Origin: Streptomyces sp. NBC_01717
Lineage (GTDB): Bacteria > Actinomycetota > Actinomycetes > Streptomycetales > Streptomycetaceae
Direction of reading: 5' to 3'
Length of the DNA: 64,000 bases
Assembly (NCBI RefSeq): GCF_036248255.1
Contig: NZ_CP109179.1
Span: 310,001 to 374,000 of the forward strand
The position numbers and the translations under genes are program-made. Shown piece by piece: positions 9,253-18,196 of this stretch (positions are counted from its first letter, which is position 1; the number at the start of each line of letters is the position of its first letter). The notes under the pieces are model-generated. The model worked only from the letters and a program-made list of their open reading frames with translations. It did not search any database and was not told the origin of the DNA.

Positions 9253-9813
9253 CGCCGAAGAGCGGGCAGCTGACGGGGAACTGTTCGAGCAACTGGAGGC
9301 GGACGGGTTCGAGGGCCCGCGCTTCGACATGCTCAAAAGGGCTACTTCGAAGACGGCGACGGCTGGGAGGAGAACGCCCTGGTCAAGGTGTCCTGACTCG
9401 CCGGACAGGCAAGAGAACCCCTTCTTCTGTTCGGCGGACGTGCCGGACAGCCCTTCACAGGAAGTCGACCCGCTCGAGGAGCCGGACGGCCAACGGGTCG
9501 GCGTCGAACCTGCCGGGCCTCCGGGAGCCGGTGCCGTCCGGTCCGTGCACGATGCCGGCGTAGTCGATGCTGCCCCCGGCCGTCGGCTGGTCGTACTCAC
9601 TCACCGCTGGTCTTCCCTCCGTCGCGAGGCAGCCAGCCTCCCGAATTGTACCGAACACGTCAAGCGCCCGCCCGACACCACAGACCGTCACACCCGTCAC
9701 CCCCATCGTGGCCACGTGCGCCTAACCAGCTTGCATGCCCAGCAGTGTGAGCCCCCACCGGCACCCGGCTGTCAGCCGCACGGAGCCAACGTCATCCCAT
9801 CGATTTCGTTGCA

Positions 9814-11052
9814 TCAGCTCACGTAGATGCCTGTGTTCAGCGTCGCCCACTTCCCGTTCCGCACACCGTAAACCGTCAGCTGCTTGTCGGTGGCGTCTCC
9901 GAACTGGTCGAACGCTACGGGGCCGGTCATACCGGCAAATGTGACCTCCGACATGGCGGCCGAGACCGCCGCGCGGGCATGGGCGGGCAGCCTACTTCCG
10001 TTGTCGGCCACGACGCTCTTGACGGCTTCGACGATGGCCCAGGCACTGTCGTAGGCATAGCCGCCGTACGGGCCCGGTGGCGTCGCGTAGCCGGCGATCT
10101 TGTAACTGGTGACGAAAGCCCGGGCCGAGTTGACCATATCCACGGGGGCTCCCACGGAGACCGCGACGTCACCCTCGGCCTGGTCGCCGGCCAGGTCCAT
10201 GTAGGTGGGCTCGTAGATGGCGTCGCCGCCCACGACGGGAATCGCCGCGCTGACCGCCTTCACTTGTCTGCTGATGCGTCCGCACTCGGGGTAGGCGCCT
10301 CCGCAGAAGACGAATTCGGCACCCGAGCCTGCGATCCGGGCGGCCAGGGCGGTGAAATCCTGGTCCCCCACGCTGATGCTGCTCTTTCCTGCCACCGTGC
10401 CGCCGAGCCGAGTGAACTCTGCCTTGAAGGTTGCAGCCAGGCCCAGGCCGTATGGCTCGTCGTCATCAATCACGAAGACTCGCTGCTTGCCGAGTTCCCT
10501 GTAGACGAATTGAGCGACGAAGGGGCCTTGGCTCGCGTCCGTGGTGACTGTTCTGAAGTAGGACTGGTACGGCCGCACGGTGCGACCGGAGAGCCAGTCG
10601 GGGCCCAGCGTCAGGGCCGGGTTGGTGTTGGCTGGCGACACCAGGGTGAGGTCGGCCTGGTCCATGGTCTGTTGCATGGTCAGGGCAACTCGGGAATTTA
10701 GTGGCCCGACAACGCCGATCACATCTGGCTGGCGGACAAAGAGCCTGGCATTAACCTTTCCTCGGTCCGCCATGGCGCGATCGTCCAGGGTTTTTACTTT
10801 GAAGTTGACGCTGGGCACCACTCGTTTCTCATTGGCCTGCTGGGCCGCGAGTTGCACCGAGTTCACGATGCCTTTGCCTGTATCCGCAAGCGGGCCTGTG
10901 AGCGGCGCGCTGACCCCGATCGTGACCGTGGGGAGACGGATGCCGCCGTCGTTCGTGCCGGCGTCGGTGCCGCAAGCGCCGAGGACGGCAAGCCCCACGG
11001 TCAGGGCGGCGCTACCGGCCAGCGCCTTTCGGTACTTCCTTCGGTGGAGCAC
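9814..11052 (-). CDS. Branched-chain-amino-acid-type ABC substrate-binding lipoprotein
   Basis: 412 residues, type I periplasmic-binding fold (LivK/Peripla_BP_6 family). The N-terminus is a lipoprotein signal with lipobox L24-G-A-C27. It then reads IGVSAPLTGPLADTGKGIVN, V-V-G-P-L-N-S-R-V-A, and FVIDDDEPYGLGLAATFKAE, typical of the family. No permease or ATPase genes are adjacent. It is the last gene of the minus-strand conservon block, 114 bases after cvnD, so it may act as an extracytoplasmic ligand sensor for that signalling system rather than as a transporter part. The fold is sure; the ligand and role are inferred. Confidence 0.88.
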   Translation of the reverse strand: MLHRRKYRKALAGSAALTVGLAVLGACGTDAGTNDGGIRLPTVTIGVSAPLTGPLADTGKGIVNSVQLAAQQANEKRVVPSVNFKVKTLDDRAMADRGKVNARLFVRQPDVIGVVGPLNSRVALTMQQTMDQADLTLVSPANTNPALTLGPDWLSGRTVRPYQSYFRTVTTDASQGPFVAQFVYRELGKQRVFVIDDDEPYGLGLAATFKAEFTRLGGTVAGKSSISVGDQDFTALAARIAGSGAEFVFCGGAYPECGRISRQVKAVSAAIPVVGGDAIYEPTYMDLAGDQAEGDVAVSVGAPVDMVNSARAFVTSYKIAGYATPPGPYGGYAYDSAWAIVEAVKSVVADNGSRLPAHARAAVSAAMSEVTFAGMTGPVAFDQFGDATDKQLTVYGVRNGKWATLNTGIYVS

Positions 11053-11166
11053 GTCATTCCTTCCCGGCAGTCGATGGATCTGCCGCGGCGACTGCCGCGG
11101 GGAGCCCGAACGTGTGGATGCAGCGATGTCTAGAGAGCTTTCGTTGACCGGCCCTCAGGTCGTGAC

Positions 11167-11775
11167 TCATCTGGGTGCTGCGGCTTGAGCGAAAACGAGT
11201 GCCTGGTCGAGTACGACGAGCAGCGCGTCCCGTACGGACACTTTCTCGCGTGCGTCGAACTCCACCACTGGCACTTCGTGATCGACCGCGAGAGCCCAGC
11301 GCAACTCTTCCTGCGAAATATGTTCCCGGGTAGGGAAGCGGTTCACTCCGATGGCGAAGGGCACTCCGGCCCTCTCGAAGTAGTCCACTGCGGGGAAACA
11401 GTCCTCTATACGGCGTGTGTCGACGATGACCAGGGCGCCCAGTGCTCCGCGGATCAGGTCGCCCCACATGAATCCGAAGCGGTCTTGGCCAGGTGTACCA
11501 AACAAATACAGCTTTATGCCCTCATCAATGGCCAGCGAGCCGAAGTCCATGGCCACGGTGGTGGTCCGCTTGTCAGGCGTAAGACTGTTGTCATCGATCC
11601 CGAATCCCACCGACGTCATGACGGCTTCTGTGGTGAGTGGGATGCTGTCGGAGATGCTGCCGACCGTGGTCGTCTTACCCACGCCGAATCCGCCCGCGAC
11701 AATGATCTTCACGGGCATCGGCGGGCGTTTTCCCGATGCGCGGCGGCTTTGTTCAGGAGATTGCGCGGAGACCAC
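11167..11775 (-). CDS. cvnD: Conservon small GTPase-like protein CvnD
   Basis: P-loop NTP-binding protein of conservons, thought to act downstream of CvnA/B/C at the membrane. GTG at 11775 is preferred to the ATG at 11814 because GGAGGG lies 6 bases before it and the resulting 202 residues match the usual length. Motifs are Walker A GGFGVGKTT, switch-like T-T-T-V-A-M-D-F-G, LFGTPGQDRF (the family's G3-like motif), and a G-V-N-R-F base-recognition region. It overlaps the end of cvnC by 23 bases, indicating translational coupling. Confidence 0.9.
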   Translation of the reverse strand: MVSAQSPEQSRRASGKRPPMPVKIIVAGGFGVGKTTTVGSISDSIPLTTEAVMTSVGFGIDDNSLTPDKRTTTVAMDFGSLAIDEGIKLYLFGTPGQDRFGFMWGDLIRGALGALVIVDTRRIEDCFPAVDYFERAGVPFAIGVNRFPTREHISQEELRWALAVDHEVPVVEFDAREKVSVRDALLVVLDQALVFAQAAAPR

Positions 11776-12184
11776 GGATGACCCTCCGGAGGGTGTCGAC
11801 GTCCCGGGAAGCATCGAACTCGGCTAGATGGGCGAGGACGCGGCCTTCCGCGTACAGGTCGGCGACCAGTACGCGGACCACATTTAGGTGCAGGCCGAGT
11901 CGGGCGGATATTTCGGCAACCGACAGCGGTTCACGGCACAGCTCAACGATGTCCCGGCGCTCGAAGGTTGTGTGTCTGTAGTCGGTAAGGCCAAGTTCGG
12001 TCGCCACCACCTGGGTCTCGATGGCAATGGCCTCGCTCGAGCCTTGGGTGCGTCCCTGAGTGATAAGGAAGGGGCGGGGCACCAAATCCAGCGGAGGAGG
12101 ATCAGCGGATGGTGCGTCCACAGGCCCGGTATTTCCATAACCGCTCTCCCATGACGTTGGCGGTTCGGGTCCGTACGCGGTCAT
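11753..12184 (-). CDS. cvnC: Conservon DUF742 protein CvnC
   Basis: 143 residues. The N-terminal 35 residues are Pro-rich. The rest is the DUF742 winged-helix-like domain: VPRPFLITQGRT, H-T-T-F-E-R-R-D-I-V-E-L-C, PLSVAEISARLGLHLNVVRV and L-A-D-L. Its start overlaps the cvnB stop (ATGA at 12181-12184). It is a partner in the CvnA-D membrane signalling complex described for Streptomyces. Confidence 0.92.
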   Translation of the reverse strand: MTAYGPEPPTSWESGYGNTGPVDAPSADPPPLDLVPRPFLITQGRTQGSSEAIAIETQVVATELGLTDYRHTTFERRDIVELCREPLSVAEISARLGLHLNVVRVLVADLYAEGRVLAHLAEFDASRDVDTLRRVIRGLRAIS

Positions 12185-12633
12185 GCCTGGATGTGATTCT
12201 TGAGCTCACGGATGAGTTCCGGGGTAAGGGCGGCGCCCGCCCGGTTGGCGAAGAGAGTCATCTCGTAAGCGACCTGCCCGAGGTTCGCTTGCTTCGAGGC
12301 GATCACCCCCATCACCGATCCGCATCCGATGGCGGAGATGAGCAGGTAGCCGTCGTTCATGTCGACGATGACCTTGTTGAGTGAACCGAGCTGGTAGGAT
12401 CCCGCGACCCCACCCGCGAGACTCGTCATGCCCGCAACGATGGCAGCGAGGCGGTCCACATCGGCCCGCTCTCCCTCGATGCACTGGGCGATCATGAGCC
12501 CGTCGGAGGATACGGCGATGGCGTCGCGCACCCCCGCGGTATTCCCAGCGAAACGGCTCAGCAGCCAATTGAAGTTCTCGGCATCCTGGCTCAGGCTGCT
12601 CGACGTTCCCAGGTGCATGTCCGAGCTATTCAT
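12181..12633 (-). CDS. cvnB: Conservon roadblock/LC7 protein CvnB
   Basis: 150 residues, roadblock/LC7 fold. Landmarks are N-W-L-L-S-R-F, GVRDAIAVSSDGLMIAQC, D-R-L-A-A-I-V-A-G-M-T-S-L, and G-Y-L-L-I-S-A-I-G-C-G-S-V-M-G-V. Proteins of this type act as GTPase-activating or scaffolding partners of the CvnD-type GTPase. The start codon lies one base after the cvnA stop, and the end overlaps cvnC. Confidence 0.92.
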   Translation of the reverse strand: MNSSDMHLGTSSSLSQDAENFNWLLSRFAGNTAGVRDAIAVSSDGLMIAQCIEGERADVDRLAAIVAGMTSLAGGVAGSYQLGSLNKVIVDMNDGYLLISAIGCGSVMGVIASKQANLGQVAYEMTLFANRAGAALTPELIRELKNHIQA

Positions 12634-12634
12634 C

Positions 12635-15325
12635 TCAATCTCCTTCTGGGCTTGGGCCGGACTGCGAGGCCCGGGCTATGCCGGCCTCGAACTGCTCGAT
12701 CATGGCGCGCGCCGCCTCGGGATCCATGGGATCGCTCCCTAGATGTCCGGTGTTCGGGACGAAGGACCCGGCCGGCATCTGAGCTCCCGGCACCCGGCGC
12801 ACCAGCCGAGCGGGCTTGCCCGCGCCGCCTCCAGGGCGCTCGGCCAACGGCAGCACCACGGCCGAAGCAGGTTCACCAGTCGGAGTCGGAGGCAGCGCCA
12901 TGGTTCGGCGCGACTTTCTCACCGGCAGCCGCTCGGGTGTGAGCCCCGGGGCAGCCGAAAGGGCTCGCACACTCCGTGACCCTGCACTTGTCGCGGTCGG
13001 GAGACCCTCGTTCAGCACGGGTTCGATCCCGCTCCCCTGTTCCGCTTTGAACCAGTCGAAGGGTCCGGGGCCGGACCGGGCGAGGGACGCGGCACTCATG
13101 GCGTCAAGGTTGATGCTCTCGACGGTGACCGGCTGCTCTTCGGACGGCGAGTCGACGGAGGGTGAGAGCGTCCCGCCGAGATGCTGCATCGTGTCGGCCT
13201 CGGTGGTCCGACGCAGAACGGAAGGCCGGATATCGGATGCCGATGCGAGGGCCGGTTGCTGAGCCATGCCCGCCGTCAGTTCCCGGTGCTCGTCAGGGTC
13301 GGCAGCGATGTGGAACACCCCCGCGGGCAACAGGACCCGGGCGGTGACGCCTCTGTTCGGGGTGTGCCCCAGGCGGACCTGGAAGTGGTGGCGTCGGCTC
13401 AGCCGACCCACCACGAACAGGCCGAGGAAGTCGGTCGACACGAGGTCCAGCCGCTCCTTGCGGACCAGCCGGTCGTTTTCCTCCGCAAGCCGCGAGTCCG
13501 CCATGCCCACGCCCTGGTCGACAATCTGGATCAGGCACAGTCCGCCAGGGAGCACCTCGGCGGAGAACTCAACAGGCGTAGTCGGAGGTGAGAAGGAGGT
13601 GGCGTTGTCCAACAACTCAGCGATCACAAGAGCGAGGTCCGCGGCAACCTGGGGAGACACCAGAAGCGGAGGGATGTCCCCCAGACGGACACGACGGAAC
13701 CCCTCGATCTTTCCCAGGGCCGAACGCGTCAGCTCCCCCAACGGAACAGGAGCGCTCGCCAGAACGGGCTCCGTCCACCCCGAGAGCACGACCAGGCTGT
13801 TCGCATACCGTCGCAGCCGGGACGAAACGTGGTCCAGCCGATACAGACGCTCGAGGACCTCAGGATCGGTCTCCGAACGCTCCATCCTGTCGATCATCGA
13901 CAGCTGCAGCGCGGCGAGGTTCTGGGTCCGGCGTCCCACGTTGCCCAGCATGGCCGCCGCGTTGTCGCGACTGCGTACTTGACGTTCGATCAGAGCGACC
14001 GCCGCGTCCTGGACCCGGTTGAACGCCACCGCCAGTTGCCCGAGTTCGTCCCTCGTCAGAGCTGGCACCCGCCTGATCCGGACCGATGTCTGTCCGGAGG
14101 ACGACCCCGCCGTCTCCTCCACCACCCGCGTCAACTCGACCTCGGCGGCCTGCGCGACCTGCTCAGCAGCACCATGGAGAAGACCCAGCGGTCTCGCAAT
14201 GGACCGGGCCATCCACACCGTGAGCCAGACCATCGTGACCGTGAAGACCAAGACGGCCAAGGTGAAGGCAAGCGCCCACCAGCCGGCATCTGACGCGTTG
14301 TCGGAGGCAACCGCAGCAGAGTCACGAGCGATCTTGTTCTGGACCAGCAGGCGAAGCTGGTCCAGAGAGTCGCAAGCCGCGAAGATGCGTGAGGCCGTCA
14401 CTCCGTCGGGCAGGTCGCTCCGCTGGCCGGTGCCGCGCGGGTTGGCGTATGCCCAAAGACCCAGCGCATCGGCGTAGGTCTTGATCTTCGCGGCCTCGCC
14501 GCCAGACTCGACCTTCTGGAAAAGGTCCACCTCCGAGGGGCTCGCACCCCGAAGGAACCGGCCTCTCTCGGTGTTCGCTACAGCCGTGCGACTCTCGACG
14601 TCAGCCATCAACTGCCGTGCCTGCCCGCGGTCCGACACCACGGTCAGCAGCAGCGCACCAACACTGCTGCTGCTCTCATTCACACGCAACAGCTCTTCCA
14701 CCGTGGCCTGGTCCCGGCCGAAGGCCTCCTGGCCGTTTCCCTGTGCTCCACCGCTGGAAGGCAGCGCGTCGAGCAGCGCGGAGATCACTGAACCGTAGTG
14801 GGTGTCCACATCAATCGGTGTCAGGTCTCGCTTCATTACCAGATATCTGGTGCGGTCCAGATCGGAGGCCTCCCGGAACGCGGCTGTGAGCGCGGCAGGC
14901 GCGCCCGGTCCGAGCCAGTTTTCCCGGAAGTCGCTGACGTCAGCGTCCGTTTGTGAAGCCTGCCGCACGACCGGGTTGCCGTCGCCGTCCGGCGTTGCGA
15001 GATATGCACTGGAGTACAGGCGCTCCCGCTGGAGGTCCGCGATGACGTCGCCCACTTGCCGGGCCAGTCCCAGCTCCGTGGCCGACTGCGTCGACTCCCG
15101 AGCCGCCTGAACGCGCTCGGTGACCAAGGGTGCGGTGAGCAGCACTGCGGCCGTGAGCGGAAGGGCTGCGAGCGCGATGATCCGTTGGCGTACTTGAAGA
15201 TCAGCGAGACGCACCGGCCGCCCTCTTTCGCGTGGAACGGCCATGCTTCGGTCGAGAGGGCAGGACATCGTCCGGCTGAAGCCTCGAGAGCGCATCGTCT
15301 TCGGGTTGCTTCTCCTGGTCCGCAT
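12635..15325 (-). CDS. cvnA: Conservon sensor histidine-kinase-like protein CvnA (NIT-type sensor)
   Basis: Up to 896 residues. A membrane helix near residues 48-68 is followed by an extracytoplasmic nitrate/nitrite-sensor-like region (about 70-345), a second helix (about 350-375, WWALAFTLAVLVFTVTMVWL), HAMP (about 375-440), a dimerisation-like helix with R-R-T-Q-N-L-A-A-L-Q-L and a GHKL ATPase (about 540-680: E-L-L-D-N-A-T-S-F-S-P, then Q-I-V-D-Q-G-V-G-M). The last 200 residues are disordered and Pro-rich. The start is uncertain: M at 15325 overlaps the upstream gene by 125 bases, and M at 15244 (869 residues) is an equally likely start just before V-R-Q-R-I-I-A-L. No strong ribosome-binding site decides between them. 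Confidence 0.92.
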   Translation of the reverse strand: MRTRRSNPKTMRSRGFSRTMSCPLDRSMAVPRERGRPVRLADLQVRQRIIALAALPLTAAVLLTAPLVTERVQAARESTQSATELGLARQVGDVIADLQRERLYSSAYLATPDGDGNPVVRQASQTDADVSDFRENWLGPGAPAALTAAFREASDLDRTRYLVMKRDLTPIDVDTHYGSVISALLDALPSSGGAQGNGQEAFGRDQATVEELLRVNESSSSVGALLLTVVSDRGQARQLMADVESRTAVANTERGRFLRGASPSEVDLFQKVESGGEAAKIKTYADALGLWAYANPRGTGQRSDLPDGVTASRIFAACDSLDQLRLLVQNKIARDSAAVASDNASDAGWWALAFTLAVLVFTVTMVWLTVWMARSIARPLGLLHGAAEQVAQAAEVELTRVVEETAGSSSGQTSVRIRRVPALTRDELGQLAVAFNRVQDAAVALIERQVRSRDNAAAMLGNVGRRTQNLAALQLSMIDRMERSETDPEVLERLYRLDHVSSRLRRYANSLVVLSGWTEPVLASAPVPLGELTRSALGKIEGFRRVRLGDIPPLLVSPQVAADLALVIAELLDNATSFSPPTTPVEFSAEVLPGGLCLIQIVDQGVGMADSRLAEENDRLVRKERLDLVSTDFLGLFVVGRLSRRHHFQVRLGHTPNRGVTARVLLPAGVFHIAADPDEHRELTAGMAQQPALASASDIRPSVLRRTTEADTMQHLGGTLSPSVDSPSEEQPVTVESINLDAMSAASLARSGPGPFDWFKAEQGSGIEPVLNEGLPTATSAGSRSVRALSAAPGLTPERLPVRKSRRTMALPPTPTGEPASAVVLPLAERPGGGAGKPARLVRRVPGAQMPAGSFVPNTGHLGSDPMDPEAARAMIEQFEAGIARASQSGPSPEGD

Positions 15326-16430
15326 CGGCGAAGCCGCCCGCCCAATTCGGGGTTCCTGCCCGCGGTCCCTTCCCCCGGGCGCGTGATGCCCTTGCTCGCC
15401 AAGCCAGCGCGACTGCCGCGAGAGCTAGACCCGTTATGAGGACCATCAACACGACGAATCGGTTCTGCTCGATGTCCCGCTCTCGTGTGGCGAGCAAGTG
15501 ATCCAGCTCGTCCAGTGCAGCGATGTTGAGCTCCAGTGCTGTCCGAGCTAGCTCGGACCGACGGCTCTCCAGGAGTTCCGACCGCGGGGGGAGGGGCTGA
15601 TCGACGAGCGGGGAGCTCGGTGCCAGCGGTTCGAGCGCCGTATGAAATGCGTCGATCTTGCCAAGGAGATCCTTACCAATGGATCGGCTGGCGCTGCTGC
15701 CGAAGCTCTTTGGTAGCCCAGCCTCGACAGCGGATGCCGCCGCGCTCACGCGGTCCCGGGCCACAAGCACGCGGGCCAGTGGGAGGTCTTTGCTCGTGCC
15801 CTGATCACGCAGCACCTCCAGATCGGCCATCCGGCCGCTGTCGGCGATGACCGATGGAAGCCGCAGCATCCCTGCGTCCATCAGGTAGTAGCTGTCGATC
15901 TCAGGGTCGAGAATGAGCTTTGAGGTGTCCCCCACCCGCAGTGTCAAGAAGAGGGCGACGTCCATGGCCTCCGAGTAGGCCCGGTAAGCGTTCTGGCCGG
16001 AAAGGGATGCGGCGGCCAACTCGGCTAGCCTGGTCCGCAGATCCCGCCAGCTGTCCTGGACCCGCAAGCTTCCGCCCACGGTCCTGTCCGCTTCCGCCAC
16101 CGCCGCGACGGCCTTTGTGAGAGCGCGCGGATCCGGACGGCGTCCTGCCACCGCCGCGGACTGACCGTCCGCAATGGCGGCGATCAGCGTGGCCATCGGC
16201 CGTAGATACACCACACCGCGACGCTCGGACTGCGCGAACTCGAGGTCACTGCTGGACACTTGGCCGAAACGCACGGTGGTGTAGGTGAGCGGCGTCAAAA
16301 GACCGAGGACCACACACAGCACGGCGAACAGCCGGAGGCCGCGCGACGGGACTCGCTTCGCCTGGAACATTCCTGGCATGGTCAGAAAAACCAACTTCCC
16401 ACGGTGACGAGATCTGAGCTGTCTTCCCAT
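15201..16430 (-). CDS. Two-helix membrane sensor-like protein upstream of cvnA
   Basis: 409 residues. A membrane helix (about residues 31-50, LRLFAVLCVVLGLLTPLTYT), a large exported helical region (about 55-320) and a second helix (about 323-345, V-V-L-M-V-L-I-T-G-L-A-L-A-A-V-A-L) are followed by a short basic cytoplasmic tail. The layout resembles the NIT/helical-bundle input half of CvnA but with no kinase. It is the first gene of the minus-strand block and overlaps cvnA, so it is probably co-expressed and may serve as an extra input subunit. M18 (MPGMFQAK) is an alternative start. The topology is visible; the function is inferred. Confidence 0.75.
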   Translation of the reverse strand: MGRQLRSRHRGKLVFLTMPGMFQAKRVPSRGLRLFAVLCVVLGLLTPLTYTTVRFGQVSSSDLEFAQSERRGVVYLRPMATLIAAIADGQSAAVAGRRPDPRALTKAVAAVAEADRTVGGSLRVQDSWRDLRTRLAELAAASLSGQNAYRAYSEAMDVALFLTLRVGDTSKLILDPEIDSYYLMDAGMLRLPSVIADSGRMADLEVLRDQGTSKDLPLARVLVARDRVSAAASAVEAGLPKSFGSSASRSIGKDLLGKIDAFHTALEPLAPSSPLVDQPLPPRSELLESRRSELARTALELNIAALDELDHLLATRERDIEQNRFVVLMVLITGLALAAVALAWRARASRARGKGPRAGTPNWAGGFADADQEKQPEDDALSRLQPDDVLPSRPKHGRSTRKRAAGASR

Positions 16431-16639
16431 AGCTGGAAACGTGCTCAGGTCTTACCGAGTTCAGAACATTCCCGCGCCAATCCGGGTCGGACCAGGTGGG
16501 CCCCACCTGCGCGTTCTGCGCCGACGCAGACGGCCCCGCACCCGGCCGGAGGTGGGCGCACCATCCGCGAGCACCAGCGCAGGCGCGAGACCAGGACGGT
16601 GTTCCCCGTCCCAACGGGCCAGCAGCGCGCCAACGGCAA

Positions 16640-16914
16640 CCGGCGGCGTGAGGATCAAGAGGTCCCGGTCCCCTTCGGCACCTCCCAGGGTGACGTAGTC
16701 AAGGACAGTGCGGGCAGGTACTTCGCGAGCTTCGTCCGGACGACCGACGGACCCGAAGTGCTGCCGCAGACCACCGACCAAGTGGGTTTCGGCCTCGGCC
16801 TGACGCACTTCACCGTGCTTTGCGACGGCGGAAAACCAACTCCCCTAAACACACTCCAACTCAGCCCGGATGCCTCGCGCTCGACCGCGCTGCGGATGCT
16901 GATGCGGCTGCCCG
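16640..16914 (+). pseudogene. IS1341-type TnpB scrap fused to an ISL3 transposase scrap
   Basis: About 16640-16835 encodes a piece like the TnpB region before and at the first RuvC motif (D-S-A-G-R-Y-F-A-S-F, then QVGFGLGLTHFTVLCDGGK); the catalytic Asp of the usual G-I-D-L-G-L is Gly here. From about 16850 it continues as an ISL3 transposase (S-R-S-T-A-L-R-M-L-M-R-L-P), which resumes at 19735 beyond the IS21 insertion. In 16431-16640 I see no gene. Confidence 0.45.
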
Positions 16915-16992
16915 TGTCGGCGTACACGTCTATGTGCAGAGCCGCGTACGGATGAACGTGCAGAGCAAGGAGCCCTGTGAAGCGCGAGCGTC

Positions 16993-17415
16993 GTGGTTCG
17001 AGATGATGGGGCGGTGTCTCTTCGCTATTTCAATCAGACCGGCTGGACCGCGATCTTCAGTGGCACCGACACGGAGATCGGCCGCATGGTGCGTGTGGAG
17101 GGCTGGGACCAGACGACCGGGACGGCTCTGGTCGTCGATCCCAAGCGTGGCGCCCTGCGTGCGGTGACTGACTATGAGGACTTCTCCCACTTGGAGCGAG
17201 CCGATCAGGTCGTGGCCGCGGTGCCTGGTGGAGGGTGGCGGGTGCACTGGAAGGACGAGGGCCGGGGTGGAACGCCGCTGACGGAACAGGTGCTGGCCTG
17301 GTTGATCTCCTCGCAGGGGCGGGCGACGGCCATCACGGTCGATGCCCAGGGGCATGTCGAGGATGCTGATGGCGCCGACGCCTTCATCCCGCCAGGTGAG
17401 AGCCCGGATTCCTGA
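16993..17415 (+). CDS. Small passenger ORF inside the IS21 element
   Basis: 140 residues from GTG at 16993, not recognised. It lies wholly between the left IS21 end and istB and converges on istB with an 11-base gap. The product is acidic and beta-rich in appearance: LRYFNQTGWTAIF, G-R-M-V-R-V-E-G-W-D, A-L-V-V-D-P-K-R-G-A-L-R-A-V-T-D-Y, and an exported-style C-terminus is absent. IS21 elements normally encode only IstA and IstB, so this looks like cargo. The codon third positions are GC-rich like real Streptomyces genes. Confidence 0.5.
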   Translation: MVRDDGAVSLRYFNQTGWTAIFSGTDTEIGRMVRVEGWDQTTGTALVVDPKRGALRAVTDYEDFSHLERADQVVAAVPGGGWRVHWKDEGRGGTPLTEQVLAWLISSQGRATAITVDAQGHVEDADGADAFIPPGESPDS

Positions 17416-17425
17416 TCGCAGCTGG

Positions 17426-18196
17426 TCAGGCCACGTCGTTCTCTCGCTCGATGGCCTTGAGGCGGTTCTTCAGCCGGTAGCTGGGGCCGTTGATGGAGAT
17501 CACTTCGCAGTGGTGGAGGAGTCGGTCGAGGATGGCGGTGGCGAGGACCTCGTCGCCGAAGACCTGGCCCCATTCGCTGAAGGTCTTGTTCGAGGTCAGG
17601 ATGATCGAGCCCTTTTCGTAGCGCTTTGAGATGACCTGGAAGACCAGGTTCGCCTCGGCTCGTTCGAGGGGTTGGTAGCCGACCTCGTCGACGACGAGGA
17701 CGCCGGGCCGCAGGTAGGTGCCGAGCTTGTTCGTCAGCCGGCCTGCGGCCTCGGCGGCCTTGAGGTTGCGGACCATGTCGTCGAGGCTGGTGAAGTAGAT
17801 CGAGTAGCCGGCCCGGCAGGCAGCGACCGCCAGGGCGACGGCGATGTGCGTCTTGCCGACCCCGGGCGGCCCGAGCAGAGCGGCGTTCGCCGTGCCCTCG
17901 ACGAACGAGAGGGTGGCGAGGTCCTTGACCTTGCGCGGGTCGAGGTCGGGCTGGAAGGAGAAGTCGTACTCGTCGAGCGTTTTGTGGTGCGGCAGCTTCG
18001 AGAGTCTCAGGCCCTGGCGGAAGCGGCGGTCGTCGCGGACGGCCAGTTCCTCGGAGAGGACCAGGTCGAGGAAGTCGAGGTAGCCCATCTTCCCCTCGTC
18101 GGCCCGACGGGTGTATTCCCTGATGGTTTCCGCGAGGTGGGGCAGGCCGAGTTTGCCGGCCGTGTTGCGGATACGGGTGCTGACCAGCTCGCTCAA
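17426..18196 (-). CDS. istB: IstB-type transposition helper ATPase (IS21 copy 1)
   Basis: 256 residues, AAA+ helper that assembles on target DNA and stimulates the IstA transposase. Walker A is LLGPPGVGKTHIAVAL (about residues 107-122), Walker B is V-L-V-V-D-E-V-G-Y, and sensor-1 is I-I-L-T-S-N-K. Full length, no frameshift. Its start overlaps the istA stop by 4 bases, as usual in IS21. Confidence 0.95.
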   Translation of the reverse strand: MSELVSTRIRNTAGKLGLPHLAETIREYTRRADEGKMGYLDFLDLVLSEELAVRDDRRFRQGLRLSKLPHHKTLDEYDFSFQPDLDPRKVKDLATLSFVEGTANAALLGPPGVGKTHIAVALAVAACRAGYSIYFTSLDDMVRNLKAAEAAGRLTNKLGTYLRPGVLVVDEVGYQPLERAEANLVFQVISKRYEKGSIILTSNKTFSEWGQVFGDEVLATAILDRLLHHCEVISINGPSYRLKNRLKAIERENDVA

